Part shown: positions 1-8,878 of the stretch, piece by piece
Position numbering within the stretch: the first letter of the stretch is position 1
Layout: the number at the start of each line of letters is the position of its first letter
DNA from: an uncultured Roseburia sp.
GTDB taxonomy: Bacteria > Bacillota > Clostridia > Lachnospirales > Lachnospiraceae
Direction of reading: 5' to 3'
NCBI GenBank assembly: GCA_947642555.1
Contig: CANRSX010000002.1
Location: 151,243-215,242 of the forward strand
Length of the DNA stretch: 64,000 bases
Notes under the pieces: generated by a model
The model's database searches: none
What the model saw: the letters and a program-made list of their open reading frames with translations, nothing else
Told to the model about the DNA's origin: nothing
Made by a program: the position numbers and the translations under genes

Positions 1-1
1 G

Positions 2-412
2 GCGCACCTGGTAAACAATATGTTTATCTTATATTGTATGGGAGAGAGGCTGGAGCGCGCGGTCGGACATATCCGGCTGGCTCTGATCTATATGGCGTCT
101 CTTTTGGGAGGCAATCTGCTGTCATACGCTATGGCCTGCAGGGAAGCCGCTGCATTTCATGCGGAATACGCGGTATCGGCCGGAGCGTCGGGAGCGGTCT
201 TTGGCGTGATCGGGGGCCTGCTCTGGGTGGTCCTGCTTCACAGAGGGCATCTGGAAGGGATACGGGCAAAGAGAATAATTTTTATGATTCTGCTCATGAT
301 TTATTATGGGTTTACGTCAGGGGGAATTGACAACTGGGGACACATCGGCGGTGTGGTTACCGGATTTTTCGCCGCGATTGTTTTTTATCACAGAAACAGC
401 CAAACATGTTGA
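2..412 (+). CDS. Rhomboid family intramembrane serine protease (5' end outside window)
   Basis: C-terminal part of a rhomboid protease, a polytopic membrane protein that cleaves other proteins inside the bilayer. The open frame runs to the left edge, so the true start lies outside the window. Visible hallmarks are the H-x3-N-M motif at the very beginning (HLVNNM), the catalytic serine in GASGAVFG, and the catalytic histidine in WGHIGG near the C-terminus, in the order expected for the family. Several hydrophobic segments lie between them. The protein ends in a short polar tail. The substrate cannot be inferred. Confidence 0.88.
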   Translation, partial: AHLVNNMFILYCMGERLERAVGHIRLALIYMASLLGGNLLSYAMACREAAAFHAEYAVSAGASGAVFGVIGGLLWVVLLHRGHLEGIRAKRIIFMILLMIYYGFTSGGIDNWGHIGGVVTGFFAAIVFYHRNSQTC

Positions 413-489
413 TTTTGGGACGGAAAATTTATATACTGAGTAGAGCGCTTCAAAATAACAGAACGGCGCAATCGAAACGGAGGCTGTGA

Positions 490-1482
490 ATGAAAGTAAA
501 TATTTATTATGGCGGAAGAGGTCTGCTGGATGATCCTACTTTATATGTGCTGAATAAAATGGAGGAGGTTCTGCGTGAGCTGCGCGTCACGGTAGAGCGA
601 ATCAATATTTTTGAGCACAAAAATGAGATCGCCACGCTTCCACAGACGATGAAGGATGCGGACGGCATCATACTTGCCACAACTGTAGAATGGCTCGGGA
701 TCGGCGGTTATATGAATCAGTTTCTGGACGCCTGCTGGCTGTATGGGGACAAGGAAAAGATTCAGACAACCTATATGCAGCCGATTGTGATGTCCACGAC
801 CTACGGCGAGCGGGAGGGTGAAATGACGCTGGCGAATGCGTGGGAGATTCTGGGCGGACTGCCCTGCCCCGGGATCTGCGGGTATGTCGAGGATCTTGTC
901 AGCTTTGAGATGAATAAAGATTATACGGTGATTATTGAGAAAAAGGCGGAGAATCTGTACCGGACGATCTCACAGAAGATGAAGAGCCTGCCGAACAGCA
1001 ACCTTGCGGTAAAGCAGAGCGTTCTGCGCACGCCTCAGATGGAGCTTACCCCGCAGGAGAGCGAGCAGCTGTCCAAATATGTATCGGATGACAGCTATGT
1101 GAAAAAGCAGAAGGAGGATATTCAGGAGCTGGCGTCCATGTTTAAGGACATGCTTGGAAAAGCGGGACAGGACGAGGATACCGCGTACATCAAACAGCTC
1201 CGCGACAGTTTTAAACCGCAGCAGGATTTCCATGCGCGCTACCTGTTTCTTCTGGCGGAGAAGAAAAAGCCGCTGTTTGTGGAGGTGAATCAGGATGAGC
1301 TGACGATTCATTACGGGCAGGAGGAGAACATTGATATCTATGCAAAGCTGTCACCCGAGGTGATGGAGGGGATCATCGCCGGAAGGATGACCTTCCAGAG
1401 AGCCTTTATGACAGGCGAGATGACAGCTAAGGGCAATTTCAAGATTCTCCGCATGCTGGATACGCTGTTTAACTTTGCGTGA
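490..1482 (+). CDS. Flavodoxin-like/FMN reductase fold protein with C-terminal SCP2 sterol-carrier-like domain
   Basis: 330 aa. The N-terminal ~170 residues look like an NADPH-dependent FMN reductase or flavodoxin fold: a beta strand MKVNIYYGGRG, a mid-domain strand GIILATTVEW, and a later strand PIVMSTTYGERE. The C-terminal ~110 residues resemble an SCP2 lipid-carrier domain, with the typical ending GRMTFQRAFMTGEMTAKG. A helical, charged linker joins them. No signal peptide or membrane segment is seen, so it is probably cytoplasmic. A GGAGG site precedes the ATG. Its 3' end overlaps the convergent kinase gene by 14 bp. The reaction is unknown; the domain call comes from recalled family resemblance. 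Confidence 0.8.
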   Translation: MKVNIYYGGRGLLDDPTLYVLNKMEEVLRELRVTVERINIFEHKNEIATLPQTMKDADGIILATTVEWLGIGGYMNQFLDACWLYGDKEKIQTTYMQPIVMSTTYGEREGEMTLANAWEILGGLPCPGICGYVEDLVSFEMNKDYTVIIEKKAENLYRTISQKMKSLPNSNLAVKQSVLRTPQMELTPQESEQLSKYVSDDSYVKKQKEDIQELASMFKDMLGKAGQDEDTAYIKQLRDSFKPQQDFHARYLFLLAEKKKPLFVEVNQDELTIHYGQEENIDIYAKLSPEVMEGIIAGRMTFQRAFMTGEMTAKGNFKILRMLDTLFNFA

Positions 1483-2116
1483 GCGGAAATGACAGCGTAA
1501 AGGTACAGCCGTCACCGGGGCGCGAGCTGCATTCGAGCGTCCCGTGATGAGCCTCCGCAATCTCTTTTGTGATCACAAGCCCAAGCCCGCTTCCGCCGGT
1601 CTTTGAGGTGATAAAGGGCTGGAAGATATGGTCGGCAAACGCGGGATCGAGCCCGCCACCGTGATCCGTGACGGCAATGCGCAGAAAACCGTCGCTGCAG
1701 GATATGGTGACGACGACGCTGCCGGAGTTGTTCATCGCTTCGTAAGCGTTTTTGATGAGATTGATGACCGCCTGTTTCACCAGCTGCGGATCCAGCTCGA
1801 TTAAAGGCAGACTCTCCTCAAAAACCATGTTGAAGTGAAAGCTGCTCCAGGAAAATGCACGGATGGAGGAGGCGATCTGATGCATAAACGCATAGATATT
1901 AACCTGCATAACGTTTAAATGACCGCATAAACGTGCAGAGGAAAGCTGGGTGACCATATTTTTCAGGAAGCTGATTTCGGACATAGCCTCGTTCCAGTAT
2001 TCAAACTGGTTCACTTCCGGATGCTTTTTTGCCACGAGCTGAAGAGAACCGCCGATCAGAGTGATCGAGTTCTTGATCTCGTGGAAAATATTGAGATAAT
2101 CTTCGTTATTTAACAA
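1469..2116 (-). CDS. Soluble sensor-less histidine kinase
   Basis: 215 aa. The H-box motif FHEIKNSI is near residue 11, followed by a dimerisation helix pair and a complete HATPase domain: N-box NLIKNAYEAM, G1 box DHGGGLD, and the G2 region GGSGLGLVITKEIAEAHHG. There is no N-terminal sensor domain and no membrane segment, so the signal must come through a partner protein. No response regulator lies next to it. The organisation resembles the cytoplasmic core of sporulation-type kinases, but that assignment is inference. It is divergently arranged with the HIT gene. Confidence 0.87.
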   Translation of the reverse strand: MLNNEDYLNIFHEIKNSITLIGGSLQLVAKKHPEVNQFEYWNEAMSEISFLKNMVTQLSSARLCGHLNVMQVNIYAFMHQIASSIRAFSWSSFHFNMVFEESLPLIELDPQLVKQAVINLIKNAYEAMNNSGSVVVTISCSDGFLRIAVTDHGGGLDPAFADHIFQPFITSKTGGSGLGLVITKEIAEAHHGTLECSSRPGDGCTFTLSFPLTQS

Positions 2117-2246
2117 TGTAACCCCCGCCTAAACATAAAACCGTTGACATGAATCGGACAAAAATAGTTTAGCATTAATAAAAACTAAGTTCAACAATAA
2201 CAGTACAACAAAATTCGACATGCGTAACCAGCGGAAAGGAGAATTT

Positions 2247-2666
2247 ATGAGAGATAAGGATTGTATATTTTGTAAAATTTCGGCGGGAGAGATTCCTTCC
2301 AACACGATTTATGAGGACGAAGAGTTCCGGGTGATCCTCGATCTGGCCCCGGCGTCAAAGGGGCATGCACTCATTATTCCAAAGGAGCACGCTGCGGATA
2401 TCTATGAGATCGAAGAAGAGCTTGCAGGCCGGGCGATGAAGCTGGCGAAGCGCATGGCAGTTCACATGACAGAGGTGCTGGGCTGCGAAGGCTTCAACAT
2501 TCTTCAGAACAATCACGAGGTGGCCGGACAGACGGTATTTCACTTCCATATGCATCTGATTCCGAGATACCGGAATGCGAAGAATGAGGATATTCTCGTG
2601 TGGAACCATGAAACATTTTCGCCGGAGGAGATGGAACAGATCCGTGACGCGTTAAAGCAGGACTGA
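2247..2666 (+). CDS. HIT family nucleotide hydrolase (HinT-like)
   Basis: 139 aa. Starts at the ATG directly after AAAGGAG; an upstream in-frame ATG at 2220 has no ribosome site. The N-terminal CIFCKI motif is typical of bacterial HIT proteins, and the catalytic histidine triad appears as FHFHMHLIPRY. Family members hydrolyse purine nucleoside phosphoramidates or related AMP conjugates in the cytoplasm. A possible TTGACA box lies at 2144-2149, but no good -10 follows at standard spacing. Confidence 0.93.
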   Translation: MRDKDCIFCKISAGEIPSNTIYEDEEFRVILDLAPASKGHALIIPKEHAADIYEIEEELAGRAMKLAKRMAVHMTEVLGCEGFNILQNNHEVAGQTVFHFHMHLIPRYRNAKNEDILVWNHETFSPEEMEQIRDALKQD

Positions 2667-2671
2667 TAAAA

Positions 2672-2723
2672 ACAGGGCCGCCGCATCGTTGCGCTATGCG
2701 TGGATGCCGGCGGCCGGGCCTGT
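2672..2723. terminator. Bidirectional hairpin between convergent HIT and murG-like genes
   Basis: A GC-rich imperfect stem (ACAGGGCCGCCG pairing with CGGCGGCCGGGCCTGT) lies in the 73-bp gap between two convergent genes. The U-tract is weak on both strands, so it is called on position and stem strength. Confidence 0.45.
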
Positions 2724-2739
2724 ATTTCACATATGACAT

Positions 2740-3804
2740 TTACGAGACGTCTGTAATCAGACGGATGATGGTGTCGATCGAATTCTGGGTGTGGCTCTGC
2801 GCCATTGCCTTGATGTAGGAGTCTCTTTTTTTGGTGACATGCCAGATTGCCTCCAAAAGCGTGGTGTTTGTGAGATCCTCTTCTTCAAGGACATAGCTGA
2901 AGCCCTGGGAACGGAACGAATTCGCATTTAATATCTGGTCTCCGCGGCTCGCCTGGGCGGAGAGCGGGATCAGAATATTCGGTTTGTGCAGCGCTAACAG
3001 CTCACAGATGGCGTTTGCGCCCGCACGGGAGATGACGAGATCCGCCAGCGCGAACAGATCCGCCAGCTCCTGATTCGCATACTCAAACTGTACATATCCT
3101 GCGGTCTGACTGAGCGAATCATCCAGATTGCCTTTCCCGCACAGATGTATGATGTTGTATTTTTTGACCAGCTCCGGAAGCAGATTGCGGATGGCCGTAT
3201 TGATGGCGCGGGAACCGCTGCTTCCGCCGACAATCAGAATGGCCGGTCTGGACGGGTCGCTGAATTTACAGAGTGACAGCCCCTTTTCCCGCGTCCCGGA
3301 TAAGAGCTCTTTGCGGATCGGCGATCCGGTCAGAACAGATTTATCTTTGGGCAGATAATTCAGTGTCTCCGGGAAATTACAGCAGACCTTTGTGGCATAG
3401 CGGATGGCAATGCGGTTTGCGAGACCGGGAGTCAGATCCGATTCGTGTATAATAGCCGGGATATGGCAGCGTTTTGCGGCCAGAACAACCGGAACGGACA
3501 CAAATCCGCCTTTTGAGAATACGACATCGGGCTGAAGCTTTCGGAGCAGTTTGACGGACTGCCGGTAGCCTTTTAATACCTTAAAGGGATCCGAAAAATT
3601 TTTGGGATCAAAATATCGTCTGAGCTTTCCGGAAGAAATTCCGTAATAGGGAATATTCTGCTCTTCGATCAGGCGTTTTTCAATTCCTTCGTAGGAACCG
3701 ATATAAGAAATTTCATAACCTTTTTTCTGCAAAGCGGGCATCAGCGCAATATTTGGCGTTACATGGCCTGCCGTGCCTCCCCCGGTCATTACGATTTTTT
3801 TCAT
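2740..3804 (-). CDS. murG: MurG-like UDP-GlcNAc:undecaprenyl-PP-MurNAc-pentapeptide GlcNAc transferase
   Basis: 354 aa, the usual length for MurG. It has the N-terminal GGGTAGHVTPN loop, the second glycine-rich loop GGSSGSRAIN near the middle, and a C-terminal domain region SRAGANAICELLALHKPNI that binds the UDP-sugar. The predicted role is the last cytoplasmic step of lipid II synthesis at the inner face of the membrane. It stands alone rather than in a division cluster, so it may be a second MurG paralogue of the kind found in many Clostridia. A sigma-A promoter lies just upstream on the minus strand. Confidence 0.88.
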   Translation of the reverse strand: MKKIVMTGGGTAGHVTPNIALMPALQKKGYEISYIGSYEGIEKRLIEEQNIPYYGISSGKLRRYFDPKNFSDPFKVLKGYRQSVKLLRKLQPDVVFSKGGFVSVPVVLAAKRCHIPAIIHESDLTPGLANRIAIRYATKVCCNFPETLNYLPKDKSVLTGSPIRKELLSGTREKGLSLCKFSDPSRPAILIVGGSSGSRAINTAIRNLLPELVKKYNIIHLCGKGNLDDSLSQTAGYVQFEYANQELADLFALADLVISRAGANAICELLALHKPNILIPLSAQASRGDQILNANSFRSQGFSYVLEEEDLTNTTLLEAIWHVTKKRDSYIKAMAQSHTQNSIDTIIRLITDVS

Positions 3805-3839
3805 AGATTTTAATCCCTTTCCTGTATTCTACTTCACTA

Positions 3840-3868
3840 TTTATAATACCCTTATGCTCAAAAGTCAA
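3840..3868 (-). promoter_or_regulatory. Sigma-A type promoter for the murG-like gene
   Basis: Read on the minus strand: TTGACT, 17 bp, TATAAA, ending about 35 bp before the start codon. Confidence 0.55.
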
Positions 3869-4088
3869 GAAAAGACTTATAAAATTAAGAAGCTGCGGGA
3901 AGGCGGAGGAGAGAGCGGGAAAAAGCAAAAAATGTCGATTTCTGGCGGGATGGGAAGGAAGATGTCAAAACTTGCGGCGAAATCTTTGGCCGGGACTCTT
4001 TTCAAAAAGTGGATTCATTTTTATAATAGAAGAGGAATCAAAAACCGGACAGGCATGTGCCGGAAAACAGAAAAGAGAGGTAATATGG

Positions 4089-4376
4089 ATGGAGCAGATG
4101 CTGATTTTTCTGACGGAGTATGCAAATGAGATCACGGCAGCGGCGTTTTCAGCAGTGATTCTCCTTTTGCTCGTCGTATTACATAGGATAAAACGGATCG
4201 GGATACAGATCGAAAGCCTGGCGGCGCGCATGCGGCAGCCGGAGAAAGAGCATGAGGCCAAAGCTGTTCTGGAGGAAAGCGTACAGAACGCGGAGGCGGT
4301 GAACCGGTCGGCGGAGGAGAAGGCGGACACGCCGGAGGAACTGCTCGATGCGGTGCTCGGAGAGGTATTTTCATAG
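4089..4376 (+). CDS. Small membrane-anchored hypothetical protein
   Basis: 95 aa from the ATG at 4089. An AGAGAGG site lies about 9 bases upstream. There is one hydrophobic segment near the N-terminus (about residues 12-29, ITAAAFSAVILLLLVVL). A basic stretch and a long acidic, Glu/Ala-rich cytoplasmic helix follow. I do not recognise the family. The upstream region (3869-4088) holds a possible TATAAT at 4022-4027. Longer starts in the same frame exist but lack ribosome sites. Confidence 0.6.
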   Translation: MEQMLIFLTEYANEITAAAFSAVILLLLVVLHRIKRIGIQIESLAARMRQPEKEHEAKAVLEESVQNAEAVNRSAEEKADTPEELLDAVLGEVFS

Positions 4377-4407
4377 GAAAAGCCCGGATTTACATTGCAG
4401 AAACCGC

Positions 4408-4436
4408 TTGCGGGAAGTGTGCATGTCTGATAAAAT
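4408..4436 (+). promoter_or_regulatory. Possible sigma-A promoter for pgi
   Basis: TTGCGG, 17 bp, TAAAAT, about 60 bp before the pgi start. A second TATAAT at 4455-4460 lacks a clear -35 box. Confidence 0.4.
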
Positions 4437-4495
4437 AATGCTCGAAGGATATCGTATAATGTATGGTTTCAGAAGGGACAAAGGAGAGGAGAGCA

Positions 4496-5842
4496 ATGGG
4501 AAACGTATCATTTGATTATTCAAAGGCGGCAGGCTTTATCAGTGAGGAAGAGATTGCTTATATGAGTAAGCTTGTCATGGACGCGAAAGCGCAGCTGACG
4601 GCGAAGACGGGAGCGGGAAATGACTTCCTGGGCTGGATCGATCTTCCGACTGACTATGATAAGGAGGAGTTTGCGAGGATTCAGAAGGCTGCGGAAAAGA
4701 TTTCGTCGGATTCCGATGTGCTGGTCGTGATCGGGATCGGAGGCTCCTATCTCGGAGCGAGAGCGGCGATCGAGTTCTTAAGACACGGGTTTTATAACAA
4801 TCTGCCCAAAGAAGTGAGAAAGACGCCGGAGATCTATTATGCGGGCAACAGCATCAGCGGCACGTATTTAAAGGGACTTGTGGATGTGATCGGAGACAGG
4901 GATTTCTCCGTGAATATTATCTCGAAGTCCGGCACCACGACAGAGCCGGCGATTGCGTTCCGGGTATTTAAGGAGATGCTTGAGAAAAAGTACGGTAAGG
5001 AGGGCGCCGCGAAGAGAATCTATGCGACAACGGACAAGGCGCGCGGAGCGCTTAAGAACCTTGCAACCGAGGAAGGATATGAGACGTTTGTGGTTCCTGA
5101 TGACGTCGGAGGTCGTTTTTCCGTGCTGACAGCAGTCGGACTTCTGCCGATCGCGGTGAGCGGTGCGGATATCACGAAGCTTATGGAAGGCGCTGCCGAA
5201 GGGAGAAGATGTGCGCTCGAGTCGGATTTTGCGGAGAATGAAGCGCTTAAGTACGCGGCAGTCCGGAATATCCTGCTCCGAAAAGGAAAAGCGATTGAAG
5301 TGCTTGCAAATTATGAGCCGAGCCTGCACTATGTTTCCGAGTGGTGGAAGCAGCTTTACGGCGAGAGCGAGGGCAAGGACCAGAAGGGAATCTTCCCGGC
5401 TTCCGTGGATCTGACGACAGATCTGCACTCCATGGGGCAGTTCATCCAGGACGGTGCGAGAATCATGTTTGAGACGGTGCTCAATGTGGAGGAATCCAGG
5501 GAGCGCATCGTGATCGGCGAGGAGCCGGTGGATCTGGACGGGCTGAATTATCTTGCCGGAAAGGATATGGACTTTGTCAACAAGAGTGCGATGAACGGGA
5601 CGATTCTGGCGCATACGGACGGAAATGTGCCGAATCTTATGGTCACGATTCCGAAGCAGGATGAGTACCACCTCGGACAGCTGTTCTATTTCTTTGAGTT
5701 TGCGGTCGGTGTCAGCGGATACCTTCTGGGTGTGAATCCGTTTAACCAGCCGGGCGTGGAGAGCTATAAGAAAAACATGTTTGCTCTGCTCGGAAAGCCG
5801 GGTTACGAGGAGCAGAAGGAAGCGCTCTTAAAGAGACTGTAA
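4496..5842 (+). CDS. pgi: Glucose-6-phosphate isomerase
   Basis: 448 aa, the length of the compact Gram-positive type. Interconverts glucose-6-phosphate and fructose-6-phosphate in glycolysis, in the cytoplasm. Visible signatures are [16 protein letters not shown], the sugar-phosphate SIS region [18 protein letters not shown], and the C-terminal signature region [16 protein letters not shown]. The start was placed at the ATG preceded by AAAGGAGAGGAGAG; a longer in-frame start at 4463 adds 11 unlikely residues. Single gene with a terminator behind it. Confidence 0.97.
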   Translation: MGNVSFDYSKAAGFISEEEIAYMSKLVMDAKAQLTAKTGAGNDFLGWIDLPTDYDKEEFARIQKAAEKISSDSDVLVVIGIGGSYLGARAAIEFLRHGFYNNLPKEVRKTPEIYYAGNSISGTYLKGLVDVIGDRDFSVNIISKSGTTTEPAIAFRVFKEMLEKKYGKEGAAKRIYATTDKARGALKNLATEEGYETFVVPDDVGGRFSVLTAVGLLPIAVSGADITKLMEGAAEGRRCALESDFAENEALKYAAVRNILLRKGKAIEVLANYEPSLHYVSEWWKQLYGESEGKDQKGIFPASVDLTTDLHSMGQFIQDGARIMFETVLNVEESRERIVIGEEPVDLDGLNYLAGKDMDFVNKSAMNGTILAHTDGNVPNLMVTIPKQDEYHLGQLFYFFEFAVGVSGYLLGVNPFNQPGVESYKKNMFALLGKPGYEEQKEALLKRL

Positions 5843-5873
5843 AATATCATAACATGTGATTTGTGCATATCAG

Positions 5874-5920
5874 ACCACGGATTTCCTGTAATATAAAGGG
5901 AATTCCGTGGTTTTTCTTTT
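5874..5920 (+). terminator. Rho-independent terminator after pgi
   Basis: The stem ACCACGGA...TCCGTGGT, with further pairing inside, is followed directly by a T-rich run. Confidence 0.85.
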
Positions 5921-5958
5921 ATTTTTGTGCAAATCAGGCTCCATTTTCTGCGAAAGTG

Positions 5959-5987
5959 TTGACAAAGAGAAATTGCTTTGATATAAT
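5959..5987 (+). promoter_or_regulatory. Consensus sigma-A promoter for the SleB-like hydrolase gene
   Basis: Perfect boxes: TTGACA, 17 bp, TATAAT. About 115 nt of leader follow before the start codon, with short CGTAATAA repeats and a small GGTC/GACC hairpin. I do not recognise a riboswitch in it. Confidence 0.85.
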
Positions 5988-6104
5988 CGTTTCGTAATAA
6001 ATCCGTAATAATTGTAATAAAATACAAACAAAACGGAATAAAGGCGTAATACTTTTTCGGTCGTAAGACCCGCAGAAAGAAGAAAAACGCCGTTGGAGGT
6101 TTTC

Positions 6105-7715
6105 ATGAGTCTGAAAAAGAAAGCGATTGAAGGAGTTGTGGTTGCCGGTTCGCTGGTGATGATGAGCGCAATCGCAGATACTGCGGATATGACTGCTGTC
6201 ACAGCGTCATCGTTTACGGAGGAGACGACTGTAAACGGCGCGTCGGGAAGAACAGCAGGCGTTATAGCACAGCTGGATCAGGCGGAAGCAGAAGCATTTG
6301 CCGAAATAGGGGAAATGCCGGGGAGTGTTACAAGATCCGGAACCGTGCTGGTAACCACGGCGGAGGGACCGGACGAAGGACAGCCGGTACTTTTGGCGGT
6401 GGAAGAGCAGCCGGAAGCAGCGCCGGAGCAGGATACAGCGTCACAGCAGAACACGTTGCAGCTGCAGGCGGGAGCGACGGCGGAGGTACAGCCGGGGGCG
6501 GATATCCCGCAGGATAGCGTATCGCAGGCGGACGCAGTGCCGGAGCAGGACGCAGCGCAGCAGCAGAACACGTTGCAGCTGCAGGCGGGAGCGACGGCGG
6601 AGGTACAGCCGGGAGCGGATATCCCGCAGGATAGCGTATCGCAGGCTGATGCAGTGCCGGAGCAGGACGCAGCGCAGCAGCCAAAGACAGAGCAGCCGCA
6701 GGATACCGTGCAGCCGGAGACAGAGCAGCCGCAGGATACCGTGCAGCAGCCGGATACGGAAGTGCAGCCAAAGGACGCGGCCGCAGCGAATATGCCAGAG
6801 CAGCCGGCGGAAGACGCGGTGGAATGGCAGAACCGGCTGATGCCGGATGTGCAGGAGTTTCTCTATGTCAGGGAAGCAGGGGATGAAAATGCTTCGGTTG
6901 TAGGTAAATTATATAAAGGCGATGTGGCGGAGATTGTCGAGCGCGGGGAAGCGTGGACGCATGTGGTATCCGGGAATGTGGACGGATATGTGCTCAATTC
7001 CTACTGCCTGTTCGGCACGGATGCCATGAATTATGCGAAAGAGACATTTGACATAAAAGCAGAGATCATGACAAACGGTCTGCGCGTGAGGAGAAGCGCG
7101 GATACCGAGGGCGCTGTCATTGCGGCGGTATCGACAGGGACATTCCTGACAGTGGATCCCGATGCGGCAGCCGTGGATGGCTGGGTGGCAGTCAGCTATG
7201 GCGGAGAGACCGGCTATGTCAGCGCGGAATATGTGACGACGGAGCTTGCGCTCGGCGAAGGGATCACGATTGAGGAAGAGCGCGCGGCTGCTGCGAAGGC
7301 GGCCGAGGAGGCTGCTGCTGCGAAAGCGGCGCAGGTATCGAGCCCCGGAACCGTGCAGAACGCGGCGGTAGCGGCATCGGTAGATGACGTGACGCTGCTT
7401 GCGGCGCTGATCCAGTGCGAGGCGGGAAGCGAGCCGTACGAGGGTCAGCTTGCGGTGGGAGCCGTGGTGATGAACCGCGTGAGATCGGGCGGTTACCCGG
7501 GAAGCGTACACGACGTGATCTACCAGAGCGGCCAGTTTACACCGGCGGGAAGAGGGTCTGTGGCAAATGTCGCGGCGAACGGGCCGAAGGCCAGCTGCAT
7601 CCAGGCGGCGCAGGAAGCGATAAACGGAATGGACAATACCGGAGGCGCGGTCCGGTTCCGCAGAGCGTCAAGCGGTCAGCCCGGTGTGGTGATCGGAAAC
7701 CATGTCTTTTACTAA
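6105..7715 (+). CDS. Secreted cell wall hydrolase: repeats, two SH3 domains, SleB-like hydrolase domain
   Basis: 536 aa. An N-terminal signal peptide (basic MSLKKK, then a hydrophobic core) suggests export. Residues ~100-240 are a low-complexity Gln/Pro/Ala/Asp linker containing a 39-residue unit twice in tandem. Two bacterial SH3 domains follow (about 242-306 and 324-377; motifs LYVREAGDENASVVGKL and GLRVRRSADTEGAV), then an Ala-rich helix. The C-terminal domain (about 427-536) has the Hydrolase_2/SleB signature: IQCEAGSEPYEGQLAVGAVV, NRV and QSGQFTP. The likely role is peptidoglycan cleavage at the cell surface; whether in growth or spore germination is not shown. Start chosen at the ATG after TTGGAGG. 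Confidence 0.9.
   Translation: MSLKKKAIEGVVVAGSLVMMSAIADTADMTAVTASSFTEETTVNGASGRTAGVIAQLDQAEAEAFAEIGEMPGSVTRSGTVLVTTAEGPDEGQPVLLAVEEQPEAAPEQDTASQQNTLQLQAGATAEVQPGADIPQDSVSQADAVPEQDAAQQQNTLQLQAGATAEVQPGADIPQDSVSQADAVPEQDAAQQPKTEQPQDTVQPETEQPQDTVQQPDTEVQPKDAAAANMPEQPAEDAVEWQNRLMPDVQEFLYVREAGDENASVVGKLYKGDVAEIVERGEAWTHVVSGNVDGYVLNSYCLFGTDAMNYAKETFDIKAEIMTNGLRVRRSADTEGAVIAAVSTGTFLTVDPDAAAVDGWVAVSYGGETGYVSAEYVTTELALGEGITIEEERAAAAKAAEEAAAAKAAQVSSPGTVQNAAVAASVDDVTLLAALIQCEAGSEPYEGQLAVGAVVMNRVRSGGYPGSVHDVIYQSGQFTPAGRGSVANVAANGPKASCIQAAQEAINGMDNTGGAVRFRRASSGQPGVVIGNHVFY
6447..6680 (+). repeat. Two tandem 117-bp units in the hydrolase linker
   Basis: Units 6447-6563 and 6564-6680 are nearly identical in DNA and encode a 39-residue Gln/Ala/Asp-rich unit. 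Shorter EQPQDTVQ repeats follow. The repeat is in frame, so copy-number change would only alter linker length. Confidence 0.9.
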
Positions 7716-7736
7716 AAACGAAACAGATATCATATC

Positions 7737-7768
7737 ACGGCTGCGGGAATCATTCCGCAGCCGTTTTT
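7737..7768 (+). terminator. Rho-independent terminator after the SleB-like gene
   Basis: A strong stem ACGGCTGCGG...CCGCAGCCGT with an 8-base loop, followed by TTTTTGT. Confidence 0.93.
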
Positions 7769-7780
7769 GTCAGTTCTTTC

Positions 7781-7809
7781 TTGTAATCCCGGGCCAAATA
7801 TAGTAAGAT
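7781..7809 (+). promoter_or_regulatory. Sigma-A type promoter for the SPFH gene
   Basis: TTGTAA, 17 bp, TAAGAT, about 50 bp before the start codon. Confidence 0.5.
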
Positions 7810-7861
7810 GTTAACAAACAGGCAATAATAAAAACGAAGAAAACGATTGGAGGAATGAAAT

Positions 7862-8803
7862 ATGATGCAGTTTTTAATCGGAGCCTTTATCGTGCTGATC
7901 ATTCTGGTTCTCGCGGTTCTGGCGTCCTGTATCAAGATTGTGCCGCAGGCGCATGCGTTTATCGTGGAGCGTCTGGGCGGGTATCTGGCGACCTGGCCGG
8001 TGGGACTTCATTTTAAATTTCCGTTTATTGACCGCGTTGCCAAGAAGGTGACGTTAAAGGAGCAGGTGGTGGATTTCCCGCCGCAGCCGGTAATCACAAA
8101 GGATAACGTGACGATGCAGATCGACACCGTGGTCTATTATCAGATCACGGACCCCAAGCTCTACGCGTACGGCGTTGAGAACCCGATCATGGCGATCGAG
8201 AACCTGACGGCGACCACACTGCGTAATATCATCGGTGACCTTGAGCTCGACGAGACGCTGACCTCGAGGGAGACCATCAATACAAAGATGCGCGCGACAC
8301 TTGACGTTGCAACGGATCCCTGGGGAATCAAGGTGAACCGCGTCGAGCTAAAGAACATCATTCCGCCGGCTGCCATCCAGGATGCGATGGAGAAGCAGAT
8401 GAAGGCGGAGCGCGAGCGGAGAGAAGCGATCCTGCGCGCGGAAGGCGAGAAGAAGTCGACCGTGCTTGTCGCGGAAGGAAAGAAGGAGTCGGCGATCCTG
8501 GATGCGGAGGCCGAGAAGCAGGCCGCGATCCTGCGCGCGGAGGCAAAGAAGGAAGCGACGATTCGTGAGGCGGAAGGCCAGGCGGAGGCGATCTTAAAGA
8601 TTCAGCAGGCAAATGCGGACGGACTTCGCATGATCAAGGAGGCAGCGCCGGATCAGGGCGTCATCCAGTTAAAGAGCCTTGAGGCGTTTGCGAAAGCGGC
8701 GGACGGCAAGGCGACCAAGATCATCATCCCGTCTGAGATTCAGGGGATTGCAGGGCTGGCAAAATCCGTGACGGAGATTGCGCTTGGCGACAATAAACAG
8801 TAA
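7862..8803 (+). CDS. SPFH/band 7 (stomatin-like) membrane protein
   Basis: 313 aa. One N-terminal membrane helix (about residues 5-25) is followed by an SPFH domain (about 25-185, with VERLGGYLATWPVGLHFKFP). A long charged coiled coil of repeated Ala/Glu/Lys units (about 180-255) comes next, then a short C-terminal region. Members form large oligomers in membrane microdomains and often scaffold proteases. No NfeD partner lies next to it. Start by GGAGG spacing. Monocistronic, between a promoter and a hairpin. Confidence 0.93.
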   Translation: MMQFLIGAFIVLIILVLAVLASCIKIVPQAHAFIVERLGGYLATWPVGLHFKFPFIDRVAKKVTLKEQVVDFPPQPVITKDNVTMQIDTVVYYQITDPKLYAYGVENPIMAIENLTATTLRNIIGDLELDETLTSRETINTKMRATLDVATDPWGIKVNRVELKNIIPPAAIQDAMEKQMKAERERREAILRAEGEKKSTVLVAEGKKESAILDAEAEKQAAILRAEAKKEATIREAEGQAEAILKIQQANADGLRMIKEAAPDQGVIQLKSLEAFAKAADGKATKIIIPSEIQGIAGLAKSVTEIALGDNKQ

Positions 8804-8821
8804 GCAAACAGAGACATTCTG

Positions 8822-8846
8822 CGGGCTGTCACACAGTGACAGCCCG
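8822..8846 (+). terminator. Hairpin after the SPFH gene
   Basis: A perfect 10-bp stem CGGGCTGTCA/TGACAGCCCG with a 5-base loop. The T-tract is poor (ATTGTTT), so termination may be partial. Confidence 0.6.
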
Positions 8847-8878
8847 ATTGTTTCGGGACAGGCGAGGAGGAAAGGAAC

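Noticed and set aside
4868..5671. 267-aa open frame on the minus strand inside pgi
   Set aside because: Antisense shadow of a clear pgi gene, with no ribosome site and His/Arg-rich composition typical of reverse frames.
5988..6104. Possible riboswitch in the SleB-like leader
   Set aside because: About 115 nt with short repeats, but none of the conserved motifs of cyclic-di-AMP or other riboswitches that I know.
6328..6771. 147-aa Pro/Ala-rich minus-strand frame over the hydrolase repeats
   Set aside because: A product of the GC-rich repeat read backwards; no start signal.
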